Assembly: GCF_009870785.1 (NCBI RefSeq)
Contig: NZ_WTWX01000002.1
Coordinates: 333,484-397,483 of the forward strand
Direction of reading: 5' to 3'
Source: Paenibacillus sp. An7
GTDB taxonomy: Bacteria > Bacillota > Bacilli > Paenibacillales > Paenibacillaceae
Length of the DNA stretch: 64,000 nucleotides
Shown: one piece after another, positions 55,785 to 62,760 of the stretch
Numbering within the stretch: position 1 is the first letter of the stretch
Layout of the letters: each line of letters opens with the position of its first letter
Made by a program: the position numbers and the translations under genes
The notes under the pieces: model-generated
What the model was told of the DNA's origin: nothing
Database searches by the model: none
What the model saw: the letters and a program-made list of their open reading frames with translations, nothing else

Positions 55785-56675
55785 ATGGATCGAAAATTAA
55801 CACTTTGGCAAAAATTAAAAGCTTATAAGCTGCAAAATAATGTGTATGCCATCTTGATGTTACTGGTAAGCGTCATCCTGTCATCTGCGGTATATATATC
55901 ACCCTTAAAAGAAATTAAATTTGTTCCTGAGCTTGCTCTCGCATGTGCAACCTCATTGCTCGCAACGATATTTGGACTCATTTCAGATGTTTTTGTAAAG
56001 TTTAAAACATATCAAAATGATAAGCTCATGGAAGGTATACATGAGTTCGGAATTAACAATCTACACTTTGATAAACAGAAACTGCTTGAAGATCTGCTTC
56101 AAACATGCCACCGTGAGGTTTGGATTTCTGGATATCGTCTAATCTTGACGAGTAGACTTGCCCCAAGCTTAGCAAACGCGGTGAAACAAGGTGCTACCAT
56201 TAAAATTCTGGTTTCGCCTCCCTGGAAATCTGGCTTTCAACTTGTATATGGAGACAATCATCGAGTCATTGATAATTATTGCCAAGTATTTAATGCAATT
56301 GCAAAAGCTAGTAAGGAAATCGGTCGTTCCGTGGAGCAAATTTGTGAGGTCCGTTTTATAAGCAAACCCCTTTTTTCTGATACTTATAAAGTAGATATGA
56401 ATCTGATCACTGGTCCTTACATGCATAACCGAGACGATGACCATCACCGAATTACAGCTAACGATTTCTTTACTTACAATCTCATGCGTACAAGTAAGCT
56501 TTATAATTTAGTTGAAAATGAATACTTAACATTATGGGATGAGGCAGAGGAAACATTACAATGGGATCGATATTTCAAAGCGGTAGAGCAGATTCATTAC
56601 TCTGATCTTCGTGAGAAAGAAAAAATGGAGCTCATCAGCAACGCCTGTCAACCATATAAAGCAATTAGTGCTTAA
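55785..56675 (+). CDS. Two-TM protein with a PLD-like cytoplasmic domain (tentative)
   Basis: About 296 residues from the ATG at 55785, with AAGGAG ten bases upstream, overlapping nothing. TM segments near residues 24-43 and 53-73 are followed by a soluble region. EVWISGYRLILTSRLAPSLANAVKQGATIKILVSPPW (about 108-144) has the strand-helix pattern of the phospholipase D superfamily; a canonical HxK(x)4D motif is not evident, though a His/Asp-rich stretch (MHNRDDDHHRITANDFF, about 212-230) occurs. It is paired with the GNAT gene. Function unknown; the pair may be an accessory or defence cassette, which is only a guess. Confidence 0.6.
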   Translation: MDRKLTLWQKLKAYKLQNNVYAILMLLVSVILSSAVYISPLKEIKFVPELALACATSLLATIFGLISDVFVKFKTYQNDKLMEGIHEFGINNLHFDKQKLLEDLLQTCHREVWISGYRLILTSRLAPSLANAVKQGATIKILVSPPWKSGFQLVYGDNHRVIDNYCQVFNAIAKASKEIGRSVEQICEVRFISKPLFSDTYKVDMNLITGPYMHNRDDDHHRITANDFFTYNLMRTSKLYNLVENEYLTLWDEAEETLQWDRYFKAVEQIHYSDLREKEKMELISNACQPYKAISA

Positions 56676-56782
56676 GTTAGTATGTCCATTCCGTACATAT
56701 ACCCTTAATAGACTAGCTTTTAATAGATATCATCCATTGAGATTAATCAGCTTGGTTACCATTTATAATTGTCCACATAAAT

Positions 56783-56807
56783 AGCAACCGATCTATTGTC
56801 GGTTGCT
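56783..56807 (+). terminator. Intrinsic terminator after the PLD-like gene
   Basis: AGCAACCGA pairs with TCGGTTGCT (9 bp, 7-nt loop), followed by TATTTGT. Confidence 0.65.
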
Positions 56808-56873
56808 TATTTGTCCCTATTGAGGCGCTCTGAATTGATGTAGATCACTCGACATGTGTGAGGATCATTATAA

Positions 56874-56942
56874 ATTTCATATCATAGCCTTTCCATAATC
56901 GCCATTCCATATCATCAGGAAGATCAGGGCATGATATGAAAT
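56874..56942. repeat. Inverted repeat with 12-bp arms
   Basis: ATTTCATATCAT (56874-56885) and ATGATATGAAAT (56931-56942) are perfect inverted copies 45 nt apart, next to the end of the leftward GNAT gene. It could be an attenuator or operator; there is no T-run typical of a terminator. Confidence 0.5.
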
Positions 56943-56955
56943 GTATGAGGTGAAC

Positions 56956-57519
56956 TCAAATATTCTCAGATTTAACATATTCCTCTTTTAATATAGAATA
57001 ATGAACACTATCAGTAAGTACGCCTCTTACCATGTGGTTTCTCCGAAGAGTCCCTTCATATTGCATCCCTAAACGTTTCATCAATTTACTCGAGGCCTCA
57101 TTTTTTACATCGGATTCTGAATATACTCGCTCTAAACCTAAAACATGGAAGGCGAGTCCCAGTATTAATTCCGCGGCTTCATTCATGTAACCATTACCCC
57201 AATAATACCTGCTTAATATATAACCTAATTCTCCACTTTTGTTCCATTCATGCACTCTGAACTCAATCGTACCCATCATTTTATTGGTTTCTTTTAATAC
57301 AATTGCATATTTACCAATAGGCTCTTTTAAAAAATAGTTCTCTATTAGCTTCTTTGTTTGGTTTAAATCTATATGTCGGTCATAGATGTATCGCGTAGTT
57401 TCTTCATCAGATGTATGTTCGTACATATCCTCCGCATCTTCAAGTGACACGGGACGTAATAGAATACGCTCACTTTCCATCTGACTGTGTGCATCCATCA
57501 AAAGATTTATATTTTCCAT
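56956..57519 (-). CDS. GNAT acetyltransferase, RimJ/RimL-like
   Basis: A 187-residue enzyme. The start MENINLL follows GGGAG. The core has ILLRPVSLEDAEDMYEHTSDEETTRY and the acetyl-CoA motif GYILSRYYWGNGYMNEAAELILG, then VLGLERVYSESDVKNEASSKLMKRLGMQYEGTLRRNHMVRG. This is the ribosomal-protein or antibiotic acetyltransferase-like subgroup. The substrate is not determined. Confidence 0.84.
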   Translation of the reverse strand: MENINLLMDAHSQMESERILLRPVSLEDAEDMYEHTSDEETTRYIYDRHIDLNQTKKLIENYFLKEPIGKYAIVLKETNKMMGTIEFRVHEWNKSGELGYILSRYYWGNGYMNEAAELILGLAFHVLGLERVYSESDVKNEASSKLMKRLGMQYEGTLRRNHMVRGVLTDSVHYSILKEEYVKSENI

Positions 57520-57663
57520 GTTCTTACTCCCTTTATAATTGAACTCACTTATACCCCAACCCTAGTAAATTTCCATTTTATACTATAATCTAATTTAGTT
57601 AGACCGACAAAGGTTAAATACAGTAATAATCAAACTTTACCAGACTCTCTTGATAAACTAACC

Positions 57664-57746
57664 CGCTGGTTTGCATCACTAAAAAGGAGCAACTGCCAAC
57701 TGGCAAGCTGCTCCCTGCTGTGTTCAACTATCGTTTTTCCGTTAGC
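57664..57746. repeat. Hairpin-rich intergenic repeat, copy A
   Basis: An ~83-bp element with two hairpins: GGAGCAACTGCC/GGCAAGCTGCTCC around AACT, and AACTATCG/CGTTAGCT around TTTTTC. On the minus strand the first hairpin is followed by TTTTT, a terminator signature. It is nearly identical to copies at 59795-59880 and 60324-60408. It lies about 180 bp past the end of the leftward DUF606 gene. Confidence 0.75.
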
Positions 57747-57927
57747 TCAACCACTTAATCATTTCATTGATTTTGCTAACGCGACCTGTCTCATCTATAT
57801 TTGTGTTTTCTGCCAAACAATCGAGTTATTTTAGTATGGTAAGTTGCTTTTCTACCTGAGTATCTTAAAAATCAAGTTGTTTGAATTTTTTAATCCAATA
57901 ATGACCATTTAAGTTTTGCAAACAATT

Positions 57928-58398
57928 CTATTTGGTCTTGGAGCTATCCTCATTTGAACGTTTATTTCCTTTATAAATAAAATAAAGCGCGATAAACATA
58001 AAAACTAGACCAATAGAACGTTTCCAGTCAAAAGATATGACTAAACTACCAAACCATCCAAAATTGTCAATAACTATGCCTATGGTAAGCTGACCAATTA
58101 TTCCTGCAATGCTGGTCGCAATAACACCAATTTGGGGAACGGCAATAACAGTCAGAATTAAGTACATAGTACCGAGAAAAGCAGCACTTAATTGCCATTT
58201 TGGTGCATTAAGAATTCCAAGAACATCACCTTGACCAAAAAAGAAAATAAGGATCAAAAGAAACAAAAAACCGGTTAAAAAGGTTAACAACGTAGTTTCT
58301 ATTGTTCCAGCTTTCCTACTTAAGGTGCCATTAACAGATGATTGCGCGCTTAGCATCATTCCTCCGATTACGGTAAAGATAATCATTAAAATATTCAT
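57928..58398 (-). CDS. DUF606/YdcZ-type small DMT transporter (second of pair)
   Basis: A 156-residue membrane protein with five predicted TM segments. It carries the DUF606 pattern (SSVNGTLSRKAGTIETTLLTFLTGFL, then GTMYLILTVIAVPQIGVI and IGQLTIGIVIDNFGWFG). It is 15 bp after the paralogue encoded at 58414-58842. Such paired half-size DMT proteins may form heterodimers. The substrate is unknown. GGGAG precedes the ATG. Confidence 0.78.
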   Translation of the reverse strand: MNILMIIFTVIGGMMLSAQSSVNGTLSRKAGTIETTLLTFLTGFLFLLILIFFFGQGDVLGILNAPKWQLSAAFLGTMYLILTVIAVPQIGVIATSIAGIIGQLTIGIVIDNFGWFGSLVISFDWKRSIGLVFMFIALYFIYKGNKRSNEDSSKTK

Positions 58399-58413
58399 TT
58401 TGCATCTCCCAAA

Positions 58414-58842
58414 TTAATTAATAAATATTAGTGCAATCATCATCGAAACAACTGCAAAAATCTTTTCCTTATTAATTCTTGATTTCCTGCTACCTAGCCA
58501 ACCATAATGTTCAATCACCATACTCATTACCAATTGACCAATAATTACGCCAACCATCGTTATACCTACACCAACAAAAGGAACGCTGATAACGAGTGCT
58601 GTTAAATAAACAACACCTAATCCGCCTCCCAATAGTGACCATTTCGGGGCTTCAACTGCGTATGAAAGCTTACCTTTTCCAAAGAAGATCCATATTAATC
58701 CCATGATTATCGAACCCATAAAAAAGTTATAGAAACTGGTCTCAAGTTCCCCTAAAGATTCCCCTAACACTCCGTAGATCGCACCTTCGAAACTTAGTGC
58801 TGCTCCTGCCAATAAGGCTAAAACATATGCTATATAGCGCAT
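58414..58842 (-). CDS. DUF606/YdcZ-type small DMT transporter (first of pair)
   Basis: A 142-residue membrane protein with about five TM segments and the same signature as the neighbour (EGAIYGVLGESLGELETSFYNFFMGS, then GVVYLTALVISVPFVGVGITMVG and IGQLVMSMVIEHYGWLG). AAGGAG precedes the ATG. It lies 106 bp downstream of the broken ArsR gene on the same strand, so the pair was probably under ArsR control. Confidence 0.78.
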   Translation of the reverse strand: MRYIAYVLALLAGAALSFEGAIYGVLGESLGELETSFYNFFMGSIIMGLIWIFFGKGKLSYAVEAPKWSLLGGGLGVVYLTALVISVPFVGVGITMVGVIIGQLVMSMVIEHYGWLGSRKSRINKEKIFAVVSMMIALIFIN

Positions 58843-58948
58843 TAGTATAAATCTCCTTATACTGTATTATCTATGTATCTAGAAACATCGATTTAAAATA
58901 CTGCTTAACTTGTTGAAATTTTCTTTAGCACTACCTTTCGCATCATAC

Positions 58949-59269
58949 TTAGATTTCTGTTTTTAGATTTTCAGTTAATTGACGAATACCTTCTTCATTC
59001 CGCCTATAATAAGTCCACTGACCAGATCGAACAGACTCCAGCAGACCAGCCTTCTGCAACATACTTAAATAGTGGGAAACCGTAGACTGAGAAGCTTTAG
59101 CCCTTTCTTGAATGTCTCCAACACATACCCCTCCTTGAAAAACCCCCTTTGGTATGTGCACTCCTTATGCAGGGAAATGCTTCTCTGGTTCCTTCAACCA
59201 CTTTAAAATGTTAAGACGTGTCTCATTAGATAATGCTTTAAATACATCAATGGGTTCCAAGGTTAACAT
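58949..59269 (-). pseudogene. ArsR-family regulator interrupted by an in-frame stop
   Basis: The frame reads MLTLEPIDVFKALSNETRLN and on to PEKHFPA, then TAA (59165-59167), and continues in the same frame as GVHIPKGVFQGGVCVGDIQE through the HTH (ASQSTVSHYLSMLQKAGLLE) to WTYYRRNEE. A CAA-to-TAA change would explain the stop; the homologous position is usually Gln. An intact protein would be about 106 residues. The promoter and operator upstream look intact. A restart at GTG 59159-59161 would give only the last 70 residues. The gene may control the DUF606 pair downstream. Confidence 0.72.
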
Positions 59270-59295
59270 TATATCGTCATTTCTCGATATGTCAA
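59268..59295 (-). promoter_or_regulatory. Promoter with ArsR-type operator between -35 and -10
   Basis: On the minus strand TTGACA and TATAAT are separated by 16 bp. Between them lies a perfect dyad ATATCG-N8-CGATAT (59271-59290). The -10 overlaps the ATG at 59269, so the true translation start would be downstream (for example the TTG three codons on). Confidence 0.65.
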
Positions 59296-59383
59296 CTAAC
59301 TAAACTTCTTAGTTTCCTTATTTTAATTTGAATCTCCTCATTTCTTTTGGAGCAGTTCGTATTGGGTTAAGAGTAGTCGCAGC

Positions 59384-59650
59384 GTGGAATTAACGATATT
59401 CGTGGTGTACGAGGTTGAACAAGAAATTAATAAGCGTGGCGGTCTTCGTACAGGAATGCTTGATGGGAAAATTTCAGAGGGTATCGTATCTGTAAATACA
59501 GCGATTGATACCATTAAAGAAAAGAAAACAGTTAAAGGAATTATAGATGAATTAATAGCTGATTTTTATATTATAGCTCTTATAAGAGATGACCCTTCAA
59601 CCATGAATATAGACCTTAATAGGGCGCGATTGTTGAACAAACATAGGTAG
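59384..59650 (+). pseudogene. Gene remnant or small hypothetical protein (88 residues)
   Basis: The frame continues upstream of the GTG at 59384 without a start or ribosome site (reading back to a stop near 59325), so it looks like a fragment of a larger gene. The product contains EQEINKRGGLRTGMLDGKIS and IVSVNTAIDTIKEKKTVKGI, which are not recognised. It lies between the broken ArsR gene and repeat copy B. Confidence 0.35.
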
Positions 59651-59794
59651 AAAATGATCAAACTTTTTTTAAAAATGGTTTCTTTTTATTTATCGTAAAA
59701 TACAGGGTTGTGAGATATTTTTGATCGAACTTTTATTTCAAATCAACAATTTCAATTCAATTGATCTTTTTCCATAAATAATATTAAGTTAAAC

Positions 59795-59880
59795 TGCCGT
59801 TTGCATAACTAATAGGAAGCAGCTACCAACTGGCAAGTTGCTCCCTGCTGTGTCCAACTAACGTTTTTCCGTTAGTTGAA
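59795..59880. repeat. Hairpin-rich intergenic repeat, copy B
   Basis: The most diverged copy in its 5' part (TAATAGGAAGCAGCTACC in place of TAAAAAGGAGCAACTGCC), with the second hairpin AACTAACG/CGTTAGTT perfect. It ends 4 bp before the stop of the leftward membrane protein gene. Confidence 0.75.
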
Positions 59881-59883
59881 TTA

Positions 59884-60165
59884 TTACTTTTGTCTCTTAA
59901 GGGAAGACTTTCTCAACTTCCTCACAGTATAATAAAAAACTACTCCAAGAAGCATCATACCGAAGACTACTATCATCCTCCACACAGGACTACTTACTTG
60001 TCCGAATGTAATTTCATGCTGTAAATAATCAACGGACTTATAACTATTTACAATGTCCGGAACGTAGTTCATTGAAAGATACATCCCGTAGATAATTTTT
60101 ACAACATTATAAACTAGCACAAATATGAGTCCTAGTATTAGTGCTCTAATAAATGGCCTTTTCAT
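59884..60165 (-). CDS. Small membrane protein (93 residues)
   Basis: The ATG at 60165 with GGGGAGGATT directly upstream gives 93 residues. Two TM segments are predicted (about residues 6-28 and 62-80), with a basic C-terminus. The product is not recognised. It lies in the accessory patch between two copies of the intergenic repeat. Confidence 0.55.
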   Translation of the reverse strand: MKRPFIRALILGLIFVLVYNVVKIIYGMYLSMNYVPDIVNSYKSVDYLQHEITFGQVSSPVWRMIVVFGMMLLGVVFYYTVRKLRKSSLKRQK

Positions 60166-60323
60166 AATCCTCCCCTTTTTTGCACCTAATTTTACCACTA
60201 CAGTAACGGTGTAATAATAACGCAAAACTGTTTTTGGACTACTGTTTTTTCGTTATTAGTTCAAAGCTTGATTCAGCAGTTAATCATCAAATTGTAAGGT
60301 AAACAGTATTCTTCTATATGACA

Positions 60324-60408
60324 TGCTGGTTTGCATAACTAAAAAGGAGCAACTGCCAACTGGCAAGCCGCTTCCTTCTGTATTCAACTATCGTTTTTTC
60401 GTTAGTTA
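60324..60408. repeat. Hairpin-rich intergenic repeat, copy C
   Basis: Nearly identical to copy A over the first 35 bp (GCTGGTTTGCAT, then AAAAAGGAGCAACTGCCAAC) and with the second hairpin AACTATCG/CGTTAGTT. It ends 5 bp before the stop of the leftward lipoprotein gene. Confidence 0.75.
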
Positions 60409-60412
60409 ATCG

Positions 60413-61054
60413 TCAGTTTACAGATAACTTAAATATCAAAGCCCATCTTGCGGTTTTTAAACGCTCAGGGGTAAAATCGACGGTTTCCCACTCATTCTTG
60501 TCTGTAGCCTGCATCCCCCATACGGAAACCGCTTCATTATCTTCAACATCCAGGGTTTGATTTAGTTGGATCGTATTGCTTCCATTAAGACTACTATCAC
60601 GATCGATATAAGTAACCGCCGATGACGTACCATTTTTATTCGCAAAAGCTGATGTAATCTCATACAGCGGTTTACTGCCTTCAATTGAAACTGTCTTAAT
60701 CGATGCAATAAATTCGCCTTCATAGTCCTTTGTCTTCTCTAGTGAATCCTGCATTGTGGTGCTAATTGAACTGTATGTCTTCGTTTTCGTCCCGTTTTCC
60801 CAAAGTTCAATTGTAGCAGTAATATCATTTTTGCTTCCGTTATACTTCAATTTCACCGCACCCGACATCGTGCCAAGAAAAGGCTGGAACTTTCGTGCTT
60901 CTCCGGCGAATAAATCGATTGGCTCCACGTGCAAAGAAGTTCCTTCCACTTGTTTTGTTATTGTTGTTTCCGATGGATTAGATACTTCCTTTGAGCATGC
61001 ACACATTATTACAGCGATAATAAGTATCGAACCGATGAACTTTAGCTTCAGCAA
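60413..61054 (-). CDS. Lipoprotein of unknown function
   Basis: A 213-residue protein. The TTG start has GGGAG nine bases upstream. The N-terminus is a lipoprotein signal peptide with lipobox VIMCAC, the first Cys at about residue 18 or 20, so the mature protein would be anchored to the outer face of the membrane. The rest is Ser/Thr- and Lys-rich and beta-rich. Not recognised. Confidence 0.7.
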   Translation of the reverse strand: MLKLKFIGSILIIAVIMCACSKEVSNPSETTITKQVEGTSLHVEPIDLFAGEARKFQPFLGTMSGAVKLKYNGSKNDITATIELWENGTKTKTYSSISTTMQDSLEKTKDYEGEFIASIKTVSIEGSKPLYEITSAFANKNGTSSAVTYIDRDSSLNGSNTIQLNQTLDVEDNEAVSVWGMQATDKNEWETVDFTPERLKTARWALIFKLSVN

Positions 61055-61282
61055 AGTTATTTACTCCCCTCCTTTTTATATTGTTTAATTTTACCATTAA
61101 CCTAACTATAAAATGTTAGCTTATTTAGAATTGAAATCCACATAACTATGGTCTATATAAAATTAAGATATTGACAAGAGACAAGCCTGTAACTATTAGT
61201 TATATATAGTAGGTATAACTGGTGTAGTTACATGGTTCCAATAGGCATATGTTTCTGTTCCTCGAAGAAAAACGGCAAAATA
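61055..61282. other. Intergenic region upstream of the lipoprotein gene
   Basis: The region presumably holds the leftward promoter of the lipoprotein gene. No gene is seen. ATAACTATTAGTTAT-like short dyads occur near 61190-61205. Confidence 0.4.
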
Positions 61283-61327
61283 AAAAGACGCCCTTTGTCC
61301 AAGACATGTGAACAGAAGACGTCCTTT
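61283..61327 (-). terminator. Probable terminator of the SLH-domain gene
   Basis: AAAAGACG (61283-61290) pairs with CGTC-C-TTTT (61320-61327) with one bulge, and on the minus strand T-rich sequence follows. Two further hairpins lie between it and the gene: CCTCC-CAGC-GGAGG, and CATCTGAC with GTCAGATG (61383-61433). Confidence 0.55.
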
Positions 61328-61446
61328 TGTTATCCAAGAATAAGTCGGTTGTCTTATATTAATCCTCCCAGCGGAGGAATACCATCTGACAGTGCCTTTG
61401 GCTTTGCGAAGCAAAACAACGAAACGTCAGATGATAATCCGGAGCG

Positions 61447-62358
61447 TTATGAAAACGGCGCTACTTCCGGCGTATATCCTGAAGGGATATTCGTCTCGGC
61501 AGAACGTTCTGTAATGACCTGCGGATACATTTTGTTAGGATCAGGTTGAATAATCTCATACTTAATGATCGCTTTTCCATTCTTACTAAGTTCTACATCT
61601 TTAATCTCAAGTCCATAACCAGGGTTAGGAAGTTCCAGACTAATTTTTACTTTTACCGTCTTCTCGTCTATCGTTTGGGAAGATACCTCGGGTATCATTG
61701 CCTGCTGACCGCTCCCCGGCACAGTTCCCGGTGTTTCATCGGAGGAGCCGCCATTTCCATATCGATCGATATACTCTCTCGCCTCATAGACCATTTCTGC
61801 TGCCTCCATTCGAGTGAGTGTATCACGAGGTCTAAATTGTTCCTTATCACCCAGGCTAATTACCTTCATATTCAGTAAATTTTGAATCGAAGATAAATAC
61901 TCAGGTTTGATCTCTTGCTCATCTTCGATGTGGTTGTAAAGTAAGATCACAGGATATTCACCTGTCGTGTTTATTCCTTCGAATAAGAGGTTTGCAAATA
62001 CTTCTCTCGTGAGAGCCTCTTCTGCGTCTCTCATTTCCGGTATGGACAATCCCTCTGCCATTGCTGCATCATAAGCTGCATGATACCATTTTGGGTTTCC
62101 CGGCTCTGTCGTCTCGTTTCCTGCGCTCAGATCAAATGCATTCACAATCATCTGAATACCTTGTGCTTCTGATAAAGTGCCTGCGGGATTGAACTTATTT
62201 GAAGACACTCCCTTTACTATCCCTTGATCGCGAAGCGACTGAAGCATCTGAACCTGTGTATCTAATGTAACATCGTCAAAAGCATAAGCAGACATCCCTC
62301 CAAAAACAAGGGACAAACTTAAAGCTGCAACTGAAGTTTTCACGGTTAAACGTTTCAT
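61447..62358 (-). CDS. SLH-domain surface protein with PrcB-like C-terminus
   Basis: A 303-residue exported protein with a signal peptide ending near AYA (residue 26). SLH-like units follow, one at about 30-80 (VQMLQSLRDQGIVKGVSSNKFNPAGTLSEAQGIQMIVNAF), a second degenerate unit and a third near 150-195 (FRPRDTLTRMEAAEMVYEA). They would bind the protein to pyruvylated wall polymer. The C-terminus (about 220-300: VKVKISLELPNPGYGLEIKDVELSKNGKAI) resembles the PrcB/protease-complex inhibitor-like domain. GGAGGTAGG precedes the ATG. Confidence 0.8.
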   Translation of the reverse strand: MKRLTVKTSVAALSLSLVFGGMSAYAFDDVTLDTQVQMLQSLRDQGIVKGVSSNKFNPAGTLSEAQGIQMIVNAFDLSAGNETTEPGNPKWYHAAYDAAMAEGLSIPEMRDAEEALTREVFANLLFEGINTTGEYPVILLYNHIEDEQEIKPEYLSSIQNLLNMKVISLGDKEQFRPRDTLTRMEAAEMVYEAREYIDRYGNGGSSDETPGTVPGSGQQAMIPEVSSQTIDEKTVKVKISLELPNPGYGLEIKDVELSKNGKAIIKYEIIQPDPNKMYPQVITERSAETNIPSGYTPEVAPFS

Positions 62359-62652
62359 CGTAACCTACCTCCATTATTTATAAACCTTTAATTTTCTCGC
62401 GTGAAACGATTTCCTGATTAAAGCAACTAGAGGTAATATGAAAATGGTTCGTATATGTTCTATTCTCTAAACGAGAAATTCCTGAAATTTGTTTCATGCT
62501 AACATCCAATCTGTAAGACTACTTCTATATTTCCCAATGACGAGTAATCTCATTACAATCTTTTATGCACTTCGGTCTTCTTTCATAAAAGCTGTTTTTT
62601 GACCATGAAATGGTTTGACATTAAGGTGAATTTACTTAAAAATAAGATTATA
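62359..62652. other. Divergent intergenic region
   Basis: No gene is seen. It should hold the leftward promoter of the SLH gene and the rightward promoter of the ABC exporter. A TATAAT lies at 62649-62654; a TTGACA at 62615-62620 is too far from it to be its -35 (28 bp). Confidence 0.4.
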
Positions 62653-62760
62653 ATGTTCATCAAAATACATACATTAGAAAGGGCACGACGCTTTTTTTAC
62701 AGACCAGCGTCCTGCCCTTTTGTGTCCGCAAACACTGATAAGGAGATGAGTGATCCGTGA
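62653..62760 (+). other. Possible leader ORF overlapping the ABC exporter start
   Basis: An ATG at 62653 opens a 35-codon frame (MFIKIHTLERARRFFYRPAS, then CPFVSANTDKEMSDP) that runs through the hairpin and stops at TGA 62758-62760, overlapping the exporter's GTG at 62757 in the pattern of translational coupling. It lacks a ribosome site and its ATG overlaps the -10 hexamer, so translation is uncertain; a chance open frame of this length is not improbable. Confidence 0.35.
62678..62720 (+). promoter_or_regulatory. Leader hairpin upstream of the ABC exporter (attenuator candidate)
   Basis: AAAGGGCA-C-GACGCT pairs with AGCGTC-C-TGCCCTTT (8 + 6 bp with one C-C mismatch) around a T-rich loop and is followed by a short T-run. 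No gene precedes it on this strand, so it would end a leader transcript rather than an upstream gene. Confidence 0.55.

Noticed and set aside
61232..61549. Rightward 105-codon frame
   Set aside because: It crosses the terminator and the hairpins downstream of the SLH gene and runs into that gene on the opposite strand; no ribosome site.
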